Shown: positions 18,482-28,147, numbered from the stretch's first letter. The stretch: DNA of 64,000 nt from Poriferisodalis sp965208555 (GCF_965208555.1 NZ_OZ242342.1:3348001-3412000), one strand, 5' to 3'. Made by a program: numbers and translations. The notes: generated from the letters alone by a model not told the origin.

Positions 18482-19573
18482 ATGATCGGACGACCCAGGG
18501 CGGCCGTGGAAGGCCTGCCGCAGTACAAGCCGGGCCGCTCGGCGGCGCAGGCCGAGGCCGAACACAACCTGGCCGAGGCAATCAAGCTGGCATCCAACGA
18601 GAACGCCAACGACCCGCTGCCTTCGGTGGCGAAGGCGGTGTCCGAGGCGGCGTTGGGCATGAACCGCTACCCGGATCATCGCTGCATGGGCGTCCGGGAG
18701 GCGTTGGCCGATCGGCACAGCGTCGGGCTCGACCATGTCACAGTCGGCTCAGGCTCGGTGGGCGTGCTGCAGCAGCTGTTCGCCGCCTACGTCGACCCGG
18801 GCGACGAGGTGGTGTACCCGTGGCGCTCGTTCGAGGTACATCCGGTGTTCTGCGCGGTGTCGGCCGCGCAGGCCGTCACGGTGCCGCTGGTCGACCATGC
18901 GTTCGACCTCGACGCCGTGGCTGCCGCCGTGACCGATCGCACCAAGCTCGTTGTGCTGTCCACGCCCAACAACCCCACCGGCACGGTTTGCACCACCGCT
19001 GAGCTGCAGCGCTTGCTGGGCGCAGTGCCCAGTGATGTGATCGTGGTGATCGACGAGGCATACAGAGAGTTCGTCACCGACACCGAGGTCGCCGATCCGA
19101 TCGAGGCAATCCTGCCGTCCCACCCGAACGCCTTGGTGCTGCGAACCTTCTCCAAGGCGTACGGCTTGGCCAACCTGCGCGTCGGCTACGGCGTCGGGCA
19201 CCCCGACGTCATCGGGGCGCTCGACAAGGTGGCGCTCCCGTTCATCGTCAGCGGGCTCGCACAGACTGCGGCGCTCGCCTCGCTGGAACCCCAGGCCAGC
19301 GCCGAGCTGGACGAGCGGGTCGCCGGCATCCTGGCCGAGCGCGAACGCCTGAGCGCCGCCCTGGTATCGAGGGGCTGGCCGGTGGTGCCGTCGCAGGCCA
19401 ACTTCTTGTACCTGCCAGTTGAGGACAGAGCGATGGAGCTCTTCGTCCGCTTGGAGAAGCAGGGCCTGGTGACCCGCCCGTTCGAGGGCGAGGGCGTACG
19501 GATCAGCTTGGGCACTCCCGCACAGAACGACCGGCTGCTGACTGCGCTCGGCGACATCGACCCCACCGGTTGA
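18482..19573 (+). CDS. hisC: histidinol-phosphate aminotransferase-like PLP enzyme
   Basis: The 363-residue fold type I aminotransferase of subgroup I-beta has LPQYKPGRS (residues 12-20), ASNENANDP, the substrate-loop PNNPTG (162-167), DEAY (191-194) and the PLP-binding lysine in TFSKAYGLANLRVGY (Lys225). It is the HisC/Cobc-like type that transaminates histidinol phosphate or related aromatic/amino phosphonate substrates. No other his genes are in the window, so it may be a paralogue serving another pathway. ATG 18482 is preceded by GGAGGAGG ten bases upstream. A further frame to 18422 is not family-like. Confidence 0.82.
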   Translation: MIGRPRAAVEGLPQYKPGRSAAQAEAEHNLAEAIKLASNENANDPLPSVAKAVSEAALGMNRYPDHRCMGVREALADRHSVGLDHVTVGSGSVGVLQQLFAAYVDPGDEVVYPWRSFEVHPVFCAVSAAQAVTVPLVDHAFDLDAVAAAVTDRTKLVVLSTPNNPTGTVCTTAELQRLLGAVPSDVIVVIDEAYREFVTDTEVADPIEAILPSHPNALVLRTFSKAYGLANLRVGYGVGHPDVIGALDKVALPFIVSGLAQTAALASLEPQASAELDERVAGILAERERLSAALVSRGWPVVPSQANFLYLPVEDRAMELFVRLEKQGLVTRPFEGEGVRISLGTPAQNDRLLTALGDIDPTG

Positions 19574-19630
19574 GTTGCGCCCGCCGATCTGGCCGGGCTG
19601 AGTCGGGCCGGCTGACGGCGCTGACCGCAG

Positions 19631-21091
19631 TCAGACTGCAGCTTCGCTGATCAGTTTCCAGAGCATGTCCATCTGGGTGCGATCGGTTCGCGACTGGCCC
19701 ACGGCGACGCGGATGATGCTGCGCCCGTCCAGCTTCGAAGGAGTCAAGTAGGCCTCACCGCTGTCGTTCACCGCAGCCGCGACCGCATCGGTGGCGCGAT
19801 CAGCGGCGTCTTGTGCCCCCGGTGAGTCGTCCGCCGCTTGGCAGCGGAAGCACACCAGCGAGAACGGGTGCGGGGCCACGATCTCGAACCTTGAGTCTTC
19901 GCCGATGCGCTGCGCGAACTCCTGGGCCATGGCCACGTGATGGCGCACCATCTGGCGGATGCCCGACGCGCCGTAGCTGCGCAGCACCCACCACAGCTTC
20001 AGCGCCCGGAAGCGCCGGCCCAGCGGCACCTGCCAGTTGCGATAGTCGATCACATTGCCCGCATCGCTCTGGGCGTTGCGCAGGTACGGCGGGTCGATCG
20101 ACAGGGCGTCAGTGAGAGCGGCCTTTTCGGAGACGTAGAACGCTGAACAGTCGAAGTTCACCATCATCCACTTGTGCGGGTTGAAGACGTAGCTGTCGAC
20201 GAGATCGACGCCGTCGTTGTGGTGACGGAACTCGGGACAGATCATTGCGGTGCCCGCGTAGGCAGCGTCGACGTGGTGCCACAGGCTGTGCTCGACGGCG
20301 ATGTGAGCGATGGCCCGCACGGGGTCGACCGCAGTGGTGCCGGTGGTGCCGACCGTCGAGCCGACGAACGTCGGCACTAGGCCGGCGGCCGCATCGGCGT
20401 CAATCGCTGCGGCCAGCGCGTCGGGCCGCATCGCCTGGTGTTCGTCGACCTCAATGAGCCGGACATGACCGAACCCAGCGACGTTGGCGCCCTTCTCCAC
20501 CGAGCTGTGCGCTTGAGCAGAGGTGTAGGCGACCATCTGCGTCGCCGGCTGCCCGCTGCGCTTGGCGGCACGGTGCCGAGCTGCCACCAGAGCTACGTGC
20601 GTTGCATCCGACGCGCTGCCCTGCAGCACGCCGCCGCCGCTGGCTGTCGTCTTCCAGTGGCTCGGCAGGCCGGTCAGATCCACAAGCCAGTCCAGCATGT
20701 GGCTCTCGATCTCGGTCATGGCCGGCGACGCCGACCACAGCAGTCCGATCAAACCGAGCCCAGATGACACAGTGTCTGCCAGCACCGACGGCGGCGAGTT
20801 GTTCGCGGGGAAATAGGCGAACCAGCCCGGGTGCTGCCAGTGCGTGACTCCCGGCAGGACCACCCGGTCCAGATCGGCGAGCAGATCTTCGAACGCCTCG
20901 GGCTGCTCGGGGGCGTTGTCGGGCAGCATCGCCCGGATATCGCCCGGCTGCACCGTCGATGCCACCGGCAGCGACTCGATGCGCTCCCAGTAGTCGGCGA
21001 TCCAGTCGATGATCTCCCGGCCGTGGCGCCGGAACTCCTCCGGCGTCATGTGTGCAGGCGGTGAGGTGATGTCTGGATCGATCTCATCCAT
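19631..21091 (-). CDS. aromatic-L-amino-acid decarboxylase family protein
   Basis: The 486-residue PLP enzyme belongs to decarboxylase group II (DDC family). It has WQHPGWFAYFPAN near the start, the PLP-stacking histidine in QAHSSVEK (His195), HVDAAYAGTA with Asp275 and the Schiff-base lysine in NPHKWMMVNFDCSAF (Lys307). It would decarboxylate an aromatic amino acid such as tryptophan, phenylalanine or tyrosine; specificity cannot be read from sequence. The length is usual for the family. A TAGCGT box seven bases before the ATG suggests a leaderless transcript. It diverges from the APH-type kinase gene. Confidence 0.9.
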   Translation of the reverse strand: MDEIDPDITSPPAHMTPEEFRRHGREIIDWIADYWERIESLPVASTVQPGDIRAMLPDNAPEQPEAFEDLLADLDRVVLPGVTHWQHPGWFAYFPANNSPPSVLADTVSSGLGLIGLLWSASPAMTEIESHMLDWLVDLTGLPSHWKTTASGGGVLQGSASDATHVALVAARHRAAKRSGQPATQMVAYTSAQAHSSVEKGANVAGFGHVRLIEVDEHQAMRPDALAAAIDADAAAGLVPTFVGSTVGTTGTTAVDPVRAIAHIAVEHSLWHHVDAAYAGTAMICPEFRHHNDGVDLVDSYVFNPHKWMMVNFDCSAFYVSEKAALTDALSIDPPYLRNAQSDAGNVIDYRNWQVPLGRRFRALKLWWVLRSYGASGIRQMVRHHVAMAQEFAQRIGEDSRFEIVAPHPFSLVCFRCQAADDSPGAQDAADRATDAVAAAVNDSGEAYLTPSKLDGRSIIRVAVGQSRTDRTQMDMLWKLISEAAV

Positions 21092-21098
21092 GGCGCCG

Positions 21099-21104
21099 AC
21101 GCTA
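21099..21104 (-). promoter_or_regulatory. candidate -10 box of leaderless promoter (decarboxylase)
   Basis: The minus strand reads TAGCGT, ending seven bases before the ATG at 21091. There is no Shine-Dalgarno sequence. Confidence 0.45.
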
Positions 21105-21177
21105 CTTGCGGCCCATCTCCGAGCCGCCGCCGGTGGTTGCCGTAGTGTGTGCCCGCTGAGCGAGAACGGGAGGCGAG

Positions 21178-22236
21178 ATGACGAACGGTGCTGTGGCTTC
21201 GGGCATTCTCGGTTATGACGTCCCCGCGGTGGAGGCGTGGATCGACGCGAACGTCGACGGCCTTGAGCCGCCGTTCCAATGGAGCCAGCTCGAGGGCGGG
21301 CACAGCAACCTCACCTACAAGCTCACCGCTGCCGACGGCACCACTGCCGTGGTGCGCCGCCCTCCGATGGGGGAGCTGCTGCCCAAGGCCCACGACATGG
21401 GGCGCGAGTTCACGATCATCAGCGGTCTTGGGTCCACCGACGTGCCGGTCGCGAAGGCCTACGGCTACTGCGAGAGCCCCGACGTGACCGGGGCGCACTT
21501 CTACGTGATGAGCTACGTGGAGGGCAAGCCCCTATTCGAGTCGGCCGATGCCCGCGACCACCTGACCGCCGAGGGCCGGGCGCACGTGGGCATGTCGTTC
21601 ATGGACGTGCTGGCGGCGCTGCACTCGGTGGACCCCGACGATGTCGGCCTGGGCGAGCTCGGCCGCAAGGACGACTACGTCGGTCGCCAGATCCGCACGT
21701 GGTACCGGTCGTGGACGGCCTCGGCGGAATCGGCGAACTACGACACCCCCGTAGTGCACGAGCTGCACGATCTCTTGCAGGAACGCAAGCCCACTCAGGG
21801 CCCGGCCCGGGTGGTGCACGGCGACTACGGGCTGCACAACTGCCTGTTCAATCCCGCCGGTGAGCTGCAGGCGGTGCTGGACTGGGAGATCTCCACCCTG
21901 GGCGACCCGCTGGCCGACTTCGCCTATGCGCTCAACAGCTGGACCGAGCCCGCCGACGAGCTCCTGGAAGGATCCGACCCGCCCACGCTGGTGGACGGCT
22001 TCGTCGGGCGTGCCGATCTCATCGAGCGCTACGAGCAGCAGACCGGTGCCGACCTGTCGGACCTGGCGTACTACGTCAGCTTCAACCACTGGAAGTCGGC
22101 GTGCATCATCCATGGCGTGTATGCCCGCTACATGCGCGGCCAGAAGCCCGCCGACGACGTCGACCTCGACCTCTACCGGGCACGCATCGGGCGTGGCATT
22201 GAGTTGTCGGCGGCAGCCGCCGAGGCGATCGCCTAG
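21178..22236 (+). CDS. phosphotransferase family protein (APH / ACAD10-11 kinase type)
   Basis: The 352-residue kinase-like protein has GGHSNLTYKL as nucleotide loop, VVRRPP, catalytic loop VVHGDYGLHNCLF and the metal-binding DWEISTLGDPLADFAY, about residues 219-265. This subfamily equals the N-terminal kinase of human ACAD10/ACAD11 and bacterial FadE36-linked phosphotransferases, reported to phosphorylate 4-hydroxyacyl-CoA-type substrates before elimination. Antibiotic modification is less likely. GGGAGGCGAG precedes the ATG. A second copy lies at 44104-45153. Confidence 0.87.
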   Translation: MTNGAVASGILGYDVPAVEAWIDANVDGLEPPFQWSQLEGGHSNLTYKLTAADGTTAVVRRPPMGELLPKAHDMGREFTIISGLGSTDVPVAKAYGYCESPDVTGAHFYVMSYVEGKPLFESADARDHLTAEGRAHVGMSFMDVLAALHSVDPDDVGLGELGRKDDYVGRQIRTWYRSWTASAESANYDTPVVHELHDLLQERKPTQGPARVVHGDYGLHNCLFNPAGELQAVLDWEISTLGDPLADFAYALNSWTEPADELLEGSDPPTLVDGFVGRADLIERYEQQTGADLSDLAYYVSFNHWKSACIIHGVYARYMRGQKPADDVDLDLYRARIGRGIELSAAAAEAIA

Positions 22237-22281
22237 TGCTGGCGCCTCCTGCTGTGCTCGGGGGACGGGGCTGACGCGGGC

Positions 22282-22947
22282 GTGCCGCGCACCGACTGGA
22301 ACCCGATCCTGCGAGGCGAATTCGACAAGCCCTACTGGCCGATCCTGCAGCAGTTCGTGGCCGACGAGCGAGCGCAGGGCACCGTGTACCCGCCGCATGA
22401 CCAGGTGTTCGCGGCCCTGCACCTGACGCCCTATGCCGATGTGAAGGTGCTGATTTTGGGCCAGGATCCCTATCACGGCCCGCGCCAGGCGCACGGGCTC
22501 TGCTTCTCGGTGCCTCACGGCATCCCGCAGCCGCCGTCGCTGCAGAACATCTTCGCCGAGTTGCGCGACGACCTCGGTATCGAACCACCGTCCCACGGCA
22601 ACCTCGAAGGATGGGCGAGTCAGGGGGTGCTGCTGCTCAACGCGTTCTTGACGGTTCGTGCCCGCCAGGCAGCGTCACATCGCTCGGCCGGCTGGGAGAC
22701 CTTCACCGATGAGGTGATCCGGGCGGTCAGCGCCAAGCCCGATCGGGTGGTGTTCATCTTGTGGGGCGGGTTCGCCCGTCGCAAGAAGTCGCTGGTGGAC
22801 ACCACCCGGCACGTCGTCATCGAGTCGGCCCACCCCTCGCCGCTCAGCGCCCACAACGGTTTCTTCGGCAGCAAGCCGTTCAGCCGCGCCAACGCGGCCC
22901 TGGCTGCCGCCGGCCGCCAGCCGATCGACTGGAGCCTCGACGACTGA
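22282..22947 (+). CDS. ung: uracil-DNA glycosylase, family 1
   Basis: The 221-residue enzyme removes uracil from DNA in base excision repair. The water-activating motif GQDPYHGP (Asp62, residues 60-67) and the DNA minor-groove loop HPSPLSAHNGFFG (about residues 184-196) are intact, as is the uracil-binding GVLLLNAFLTV. The length agrees with the family. The start is GTG at 22282, 46 bases after the kinase gene. It is followed by a convergent VOC protein. Function is considered firm. Confidence 0.95.
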   Translation: MPRTDWNPILRGEFDKPYWPILQQFVADERAQGTVYPPHDQVFAALHLTPYADVKVLILGQDPYHGPRQAHGLCFSVPHGIPQPPSLQNIFAELRDDLGIEPPSHGNLEGWASQGVLLLNAFLTVRARQAASHRSAGWETFTDEVIRAVSAKPDRVVFILWGGFARRKKSLVDTTRHVVIESAHPSPLSAHNGFFGSKPFSRANAALAAAGRQPIDWSLDD

Positions 22948-22974
22948 CTGCTGACCGGGACCCGGCGGGGCGCT

Positions 22975-23613
22975 TCAGCGCAGGGTGACTTGCCCGTTGG
23001 GGGTGTCGAGCACAGCTTCGACGCTGACCGTGTCGCCGGCTTCGACCGACACATTGATGCCGATGGCGCTGTAGAGCGTCCGGATGTGGTCAGGATCGGG
23101 GTGGGTGCCCGACATCGACACGAGCGTGCAGCCGGTCGGCGTCACCTCGGCGGGGTGGGTGGTGTCGCCCCACTCGATGACGAATGGAGCGAGGCCGGCA
23201 CCATCGGCAAGGCCGGCAGGGGACAGTGTGAGCGACCAGTGGATCTCCTCGCCGTCGGGCTTGACCCGGCTCATCGAGATGATCTCGCCCGGGTCTTCGC
23301 CGCAGCCGCGCATCGCAGCCACGACGTCTTCGATGGTCTCGCCCGCGGAGGCATGAATAGCGAATGTCACCAGCTTCGGCCCGCCGAGGGCGTCGATGCC
23401 GAACGGACGCGGGTTCGCCGGCTCGGGCTGCTCCGGATCGGGGGCGATGATCTCGAGATACACCTCGTCGCCGAGCGACAGGAGCGTGTTGCGGGTGCCG
23501 ACGCCAGGATGAGGCCCGCCGGGCGCGGGCTGCATTCCGACAAGCTCTGCGACGGCGGCTGTGCCGGCCGCTAGATCGGGTGCTGCGACGACGATGTGAT
23601 CGATTGCTGCCAT
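22975..23613 (-). CDS. VOC family glyoxalase-like protein (Glyoxalase_3 type)
   Basis: The 212-residue protein starts DHIVVAAPDLAAGTAAVAELVG, the first betaalphabeta element of a glyoxalase/dioxygenase (VOC) fold, followed by GVGTRNTLLSLGDEVYLEIIAPDP. That arrangement is the Glyoxalase_3-like group of unknown function. No substrate is assigned. The ATG at 23613 is preceded, six bases upstream on the minus strand, by TAACGT and no Shine-Dalgarno, indicating a leaderless mRNA. It converges with ung and follows the tandem CoA-transferase direction without obvious operon link. Confidence 0.82.
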   Translation of the reverse strand: MAAIDHIVVAAPDLAAGTAAVAELVGMQPAPGGPHPGVGTRNTLLSLGDEVYLEIIAPDPEQPEPANPRPFGIDALGGPKLVTFAIHASAGETIEDVVAAMRGCGEDPGEIISMSRVKPDGEEIHWSLTLSPAGLADGAGLAPFVIEWGDTTHPAEVTPTGCTLVSMSGTHPDPDHIRTLYSAIGINVSVEAGDTVSVEAVLDTPNGQVTLR

Positions 23614-23619
23614 GCGCGC

Positions 23620-23625
23620 ACGTTA
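23620..23625 (-). promoter_or_regulatory. candidate -10 box of leaderless promoter (VOC protein)
   Basis: TAACGT on the minus strand ends six bases before the ATG at 23613. Confidence 0.45.
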
Positions 23626-23659
23626 GCCCCGCCGTGCGTTCCGCTCATCGCCTGGTTTG

Positions 23660-26059
23660 CTAGTCGAAGGCCTCTGCTGCGGCGAGTTCGGCGACCTTGT
23701 CGGCGTCGTAGCCGAGATGGGAGGTGAGCACGTCGTAGAGGTGTTCACCGAGTGCCGGAGCGGCCCGCTCGGGCCACACACGGCTGCGCGACATCGTGAA
23801 ACGGGGTGCCTCGATGATCGTCGTGCCATGGGTTGAGTGGGGGACCTCCACCCAATGGCCACGGTGCGCGAGCTGGGGATCGACCGTCAGTTCGGGGCTG
23901 TTCTGCACCCGGTGGGCCGCGATGCCTGCGGCTTGGCACTGCGCCTCGACGTCGGCTTCGTCCAGTGCGGCTGTCCACGCTGAGACCTCGGCTTCGATTT
24001 CTTCGCGGCGTGCCAGCCGGTCGGCGAGCGGCAGGGAAGCAATGTCGGTGCACCCGATGAGCCCGGCGAGCGCACGCCACGCATCGTCGTCTTGGGCCGC
24101 TACGGCAACCCAGCGGTCGTCGCCGGCGGCCGGGAAGACCCCATGGGGGCAGTGGTGCTCGCTCTGGTTGCCTCGTCCGCCCACGACGTTGCCATTGCGC
24201 AGGAACTCCAGCACGGCCGGCGCGATGAAATGGACCGAGGCCTCTGCTTGGGAGAAGTCGAGGTAGCGGCCCTCGCCGGTGCGCCTCCGGTGGTCGATGG
24301 CCGCGAGCAGGCTGGCCGTCGCCGGATGGGGCGACGTGTAGTCGGTGATGGCGCCATAGGGGCCTACCGGGGCACGGTCCGGCCAGCCGGTGATGTTGTA
24401 GAAGCCGACCATGGCGCCCGACAGGTTGCCGTAGCCGCCGAAATTGGCCAACGGGCCGGTTTGGCCGCAGAGACAACTCGACAGCATCACTACCGAAGGG
24501 TTGATGTCGCGCACGCTGTCGTAGTCGAGCCCCCACGAGCGCATGATGCGCGGCGTGTACGACTCGCACACCACATCGGCCCAGCGCACCAGGTCGTAGG
24601 CAACCTCACGGCCTGCGTCGGTGGCGGGATTCAGCGTGATGCCGAGCTTGCCGGCGTTCATGTTGTTGAACGTGGCGCCGTTCTCGGGCCCGGGGTCGTT
24701 GTCGATGAACGGCAGGAACGTGCGGACGGCGTCAAGCTTGACCGACGACTCCACCCGGATCACCGTGGCGCCTGCATCGGCCAGCAGGCGGGACACGGTC
24801 GGCCCGGCAACCGCCCACATGAAATCGAGCACCTTGAGTCCCTCGAGCGGGCGTTCGAGGGCCACAGGGGTCGCCGGGGCGAAGACGGCGGGCGACCGTT
24901 CGCCGGTCAGCATCTCGGCGCTGTGCTCGCCGACGGCTGGCACCCGGTCGAGCGAGCCGTTGCCAGGTTCCGGCTTCATCCAGTGGCCCGGGTAGCGCTC
25001 GCCGTCGACGATGTCCCAGTAGTCGCGGGAAGCGAGCTGTTCGGATGCCGTGAGGTCAGCCGTCGTGGCTACCGGGGCAAGCAGCAAGCGGCGTTCGAGA
25101 GCGAGGGCGAAGAGCTCGTCCTTGGTCCGTGAAGCGGTGAAGTTCGCCACGCAGTCCTTGATCCGCTCGAAGTCCTCCAGTGTTTCGCTGCCGTCGCCGA
25201 GCGCCATGCCGTACTGCACCCAGTCCTTGCCGGCCGTGGCCTCGTCGCAGAAGCCGGCCTCGTGCACCAGCGCCATCATCCGGCCCGTCGCCGGCCCGAT
25301 GGCCGCCCCGAAGACGTGCGTGAACGAGACGTACCCGTCCTTGGCCGGGTACACGACTCGCAGGCGGATGGGCCCGCTGCGGATGCCGCCGCCTCCCCGC
25401 AGCGTCAGCGGGGCGTTGACCAGCGAGCACAGCACCGACGACATCGTCGAGTTCATCGCCACGGCCTGCGCCGACACATCGATGTGCTGGCCGAGCCCGG
25501 ACTGGTTGCGCTCGACCAGCGCCAGTGCCACTGCCGCCGCAGCCTGGCCTGCTGCATGCAGGAACGCCTGCGGCACGCCGACACCCAGCGGAGCTCGGTC
25601 CTCGTCGCCGCACATGTGCATCGGCCCGCCCGACGCCCACACGGTGAGGTCGGTTGCCGCCCAGTGCGCCTTGGGGCCTGTCTGGCCGAACGGCGAGATC
25701 GAGGCGACGACGAGCGCAGGATTGATCTCGGCAAGGGCGTCGGGCCCGAGGCCCAGCGATGCCATATGGCCCGGCGGGGCTGACTCGATGAGCACGTCAG
25801 CGCCAGCCGCGAGCTGCCGCAGCGCATCGGCGCCGTCCTCAGCGGCGATGTCGAGCTCGACCGACCTCTTGCCGCGTGCGTAGGAGGCGTGGGTGAGCGA
25901 GGCACCGCTCGCATCGAACGGTGCGAGCCGCCGAACGGGGGAGCCTCCCGGCGGCTCGATAGCGATCACCTCGGCGCCGAGCCGCGCCAGGATGAACCCG
26001 GCCATGTGCCCCCGGTCGTCGGTCAGATCGAGCACCCGGTACGGCGACAGCAGCGTCAT
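23660..26059 (-). CDS. tandem family III CoA-transferase, two fused domains
   Basis: The 799-residue protein has two CaiB/BaiF domains. The first begins LSPYRVLDLTDDRGHMAGFILARLGAE and contains HIDVSAQ. The second begins LEGLKVLDFMWAVAGPTVSRLLADAGA and contains YLDFSQAE. In the second the catalytic Asp is in AITDYTSP. In the first the equivalent place (PQAFLHAAGQ) has no Asp. It parallels the 809-residue protein at 14957-17386 in design but the two are clearly diverged. The ATG at 26059 was chosen because the frame upstream to 27637 runs antisense through the next gene. Substrate is unknown, probably a carboxylic acid made CoA-active in the nearby catabolism. Confidence 0.88.
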   Translation of the reverse strand: MTLLSPYRVLDLTDDRGHMAGFILARLGAEVIAIEPPGGSPVRRLAPFDASGASLTHASYARGKRSVELDIAAEDGADALRQLAAGADVLIESAPPGHMASLGLGPDALAEINPALVVASISPFGQTGPKAHWAATDLTVWASGGPMHMCGDEDRAPLGVGVPQAFLHAAGQAAAAVALALVERNQSGLGQHIDVSAQAVAMNSTMSSVLCSLVNAPLTLRGGGGIRSGPIRLRVVYPAKDGYVSFTHVFGAAIGPATGRMMALVHEAGFCDEATAGKDWVQYGMALGDGSETLEDFERIKDCVANFTASRTKDELFALALERRLLLAPVATTADLTASEQLASRDYWDIVDGERYPGHWMKPEPGNGSLDRVPAVGEHSAEMLTGERSPAVFAPATPVALERPLEGLKVLDFMWAVAGPTVSRLLADAGATVIRVESSVKLDAVRTFLPFIDNDPGPENGATFNNMNAGKLGITLNPATDAGREVAYDLVRWADVVCESYTPRIMRSWGLDYDSVRDINPSVVMLSSCLCGQTGPLANFGGYGNLSGAMVGFYNITGWPDRAPVGPYGAITDYTSPHPATASLLAAIDHRRRTGEGRYLDFSQAEASVHFIAPAVLEFLRNGNVVGGRGNQSEHHCPHGVFPAAGDDRWVAVAAQDDDAWRALAGLIGCTDIASLPLADRLARREEIEAEVSAWTAALDEADVEAQCQAAGIAAHRVQNSPELTVDPQLAHRGHWVEVPHSTHGTTIIEAPRFTMSRSRVWPERAAPALGEHLYDVLTSHLGYDADKVAELAAAEAFD

Positions 26060-26128
26060 GGTGACGCGGAAACTAGTTCCGGATTCCGCTCGCCAACGGC
26101 TGTGGTCTAATGAGCGGCGGGGTGCGGC

Positions 26129-28147
26129 ATGACCGAGCTGCGAACGAATTGCCCCCGTGACTGCTACGACAATTGCGGGATCGTCGTGCGTCCGGGCAAG
26201 AACGGCCGGGTCATCGTGCGCGGCGACCCGGAGCACCCGATCAACCGGGGCACGCTGTGCACCAAGTGTGCGACGGCCTACAACGGTGTGTGGCAGGACC
26301 CCAGCGAGCGCCTGTCCATACCGCTCCGTCGCGTCGGGCCGAAGGGTGAGGGAGCGTTCGAGGCCATCAGCTGGGACGCAGCGCTGAGCGAGGTCGCGGA
26401 ACGCACCCAGCAGGTCATCGACAAACGCGGGCCGCAGGCCGTGGTTCACACCCATTACTCGGGGACGCTGTCGATGCTGGCGTTCATGTTCCCGATGCGG
26501 TTCTTCAACCGGCTGGGCGCCACCGAGGTCGAGCCGGACTCGATCTGCAATCTGGCAGGGCACATCGCTTGGTCGGCGATGTTCGGCATCTCGGTTGCCG
26601 GCTTCGACCCCCGGACCGCTGCTGACTCGTCGTGCATTCTCGTGTGGGGTGCGAATCCCTCTCACAGCGGCCCCCACATGGACCAGCACTGGCTCGGCGA
26701 GTTCGACGGGGCGGTGGTGGTCGTCGACCCGATCCGCACCGACACGGCCGTGCGTGCCGATCTGCACCTCCAACCGTTTCCGGGTACCGACGCAGCGCTG
26801 GCGTTCTCCATCGTGCACGAGCTCAGGGCCCTGGGGGCGTTCGACGACGAGTTCATTGCGGCACATGTGCACGGCGCCCCCGATGTGCTGCCGACCATCG
26901 AGGCGTGCTCGCCGAGTTGGGGCGAGGCGCAGACCGGTGTCCCGGCTGAACAGATCCGGCAAGCGGCCGAGCTCTATGCATCCGGTCCTGCGCTGCTGTG
27001 GGCGGGCCAGGGCCTGCAGCGCCAGCCCACCGGCGCCAACGTGATGCGAGCGATCGGCATGCTGCCGGCGCTCACCGGCAACATCGGAAAGCCAGGGGCC
27101 GGGATCTGCTACCTCAACGTGGCGGCAGCATTGCTCGGGGCCGACTTCGACGAGCTCGCCGGCGCGTCGCTCGTGGACGGCGAGGCCCGCAAGTTGAATC
27201 ACATCGGTCTCGCCGGTGCCCTCGAAGACCCTGATCGCTTCGGTGCCATGTTCAGCTGGAACACCAACCCGCTGGCGTCGGCGGCCGAACAGCTCAGGCT
27301 GCGGGAGGCGTTCCGCCGTGAGGACTTGTTCACGGTGGTCGTCGACTGTTTCCCCACCGACACCGTCGACTATGCCGACATCGTCCTGCCGGCGGCCAGC
27401 TTCCTGGAGTTCGACGATCTCACCTTCAGCTACATGAACCCCATCGTGGGAGCCCAGCGCAAGGTCCGCGAACCCGTCGGAGACTCGCTGCCTAACCAGG
27501 AGATCTTCCGCCGGCTCGCCGCAGCAATGGGATACGACGAACCCGAGCTCCACGAGAGCGATGTAGTCCTCATCGAGCGGCTCCTGGACGGGCTCGACCT
27601 GGGGTTCTCGTTCGAAGAACTGGCCGAACGGGGTCACGTCTATCTCACCGAGGACCCGTTCGACTACTTCGCGGATCGAAGGTTCCGCACACCTTCGGGG
27701 CGAATTGAGATTGCTTCGGCATCGTTGTCAGAGGTCGGCCTCGACCCGGTGCCGACGCCGGCGACCGATGCCGCCCAGCCGGAGGGCCTGTTCCGGCTGC
27801 TGACCCCGGCATCTCGCTGGCGTCTCAACGACTCCCATGCGAATGACCGCACGATCGGGCGGCGTTCAGGGCCGCCAACCGTCACCGTTCACCCCGCCGA
27901 CGCAGCCGATCTCGGCATCGCCGACGGCGATCCGGTGCACCTCCGCAATGGCGCCGGACAGATCACGCTCGCGACAGCCATCGGCGACATCGCACCTCGC
28001 GGCGTGCTCGTGGCCTACAAGGGGCGCTGGCCCAAGCTTGAGCCTGGCGGATGCAATGTCAACGCGCTGCACGAGGGCAATTCGGCCGACATCGAGGGCT
28101 GCAGTGCCGTGCACGGCACCCTCGTCAGCCTCGAACCAGCCCGCTGA
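26129..28147 (+). CDS. molybdopterin-dependent oxidoreductase (DMSO reductase superfamily)
   Basis: The 672-residue enzyme carries an N-terminal [4Fe-4S] site, CPRDCYDNCG with Cys8, Cys12, Cys16 and Cys44 in GTLCTKC. The central molybdopterin domain contains SICNLAGHIAW and LVWGANPSHSGPH. The C-terminal dinucleotide-binding domain has TVHPADAADLGIADGDPVHLRN. No twin-arginine signal is present, so it acts in the cytoplasm. It resembles the group of thiosulfate reductase/formate-dehydrogenase-like proteins of unknown substrate. A Shine-Dalgarno-like GGGGTG precedes the ATG. The gene diverges from the CoA-transferase and is followed by a GDT1-type exporter. Confidence 0.9.
   Translation: MTELRTNCPRDCYDNCGIVVRPGKNGRVIVRGDPEHPINRGTLCTKCATAYNGVWQDPSERLSIPLRRVGPKGEGAFEAISWDAALSEVAERTQQVIDKRGPQAVVHTHYSGTLSMLAFMFPMRFFNRLGATEVEPDSICNLAGHIAWSAMFGISVAGFDPRTAADSSCILVWGANPSHSGPHMDQHWLGEFDGAVVVVDPIRTDTAVRADLHLQPFPGTDAALAFSIVHELRALGAFDDEFIAAHVHGAPDVLPTIEACSPSWGEAQTGVPAEQIRQAAELYASGPALLWAGQGLQRQPTGANVMRAIGMLPALTGNIGKPGAGICYLNVAAALLGADFDELAGASLVDGEARKLNHIGLAGALEDPDRFGAMFSWNTNPLASAAEQLRLREAFRREDLFTVVVDCFPTDTVDYADIVLPAASFLEFDDLTFSYMNPIVGAQRKVREPVGDSLPNQEIFRRLAAAMGYDEPELHESDVVLIERLLDGLDLGFSFEELAERGHVYLTEDPFDYFADRRFRTPSGRIEIASASLSEVGLDPVPTPATDAAQPEGLFRLLTPASRWRLNDSHANDRTIGRRSGPPTVTVHPADAADLGIADGDPVHLRNGAGQITLATAIGDIAPRGVLVAYKGRWPKLEPGGCNVNALHEGNSADIEGCSAVHGTLVSLEPAR

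Noticed and set aside
21178..22236. Aminoglycoside resistance phosphotransferase
   Set aside because: The GGHSNLTY and DWEISTLGDPLADFAY motifs are of the ACAD10/11-linked kinase group, found in catabolic settings.
26060..27637. A 1325-residue minus-strand frame extends the CoA-transferase upstream through the molybdoenzyme gene
   Set aside because: The extra 526 residues have no family similarity and are antisense to a fully conserved molybdopterin oxidoreductase; high GC content gives long open frames.
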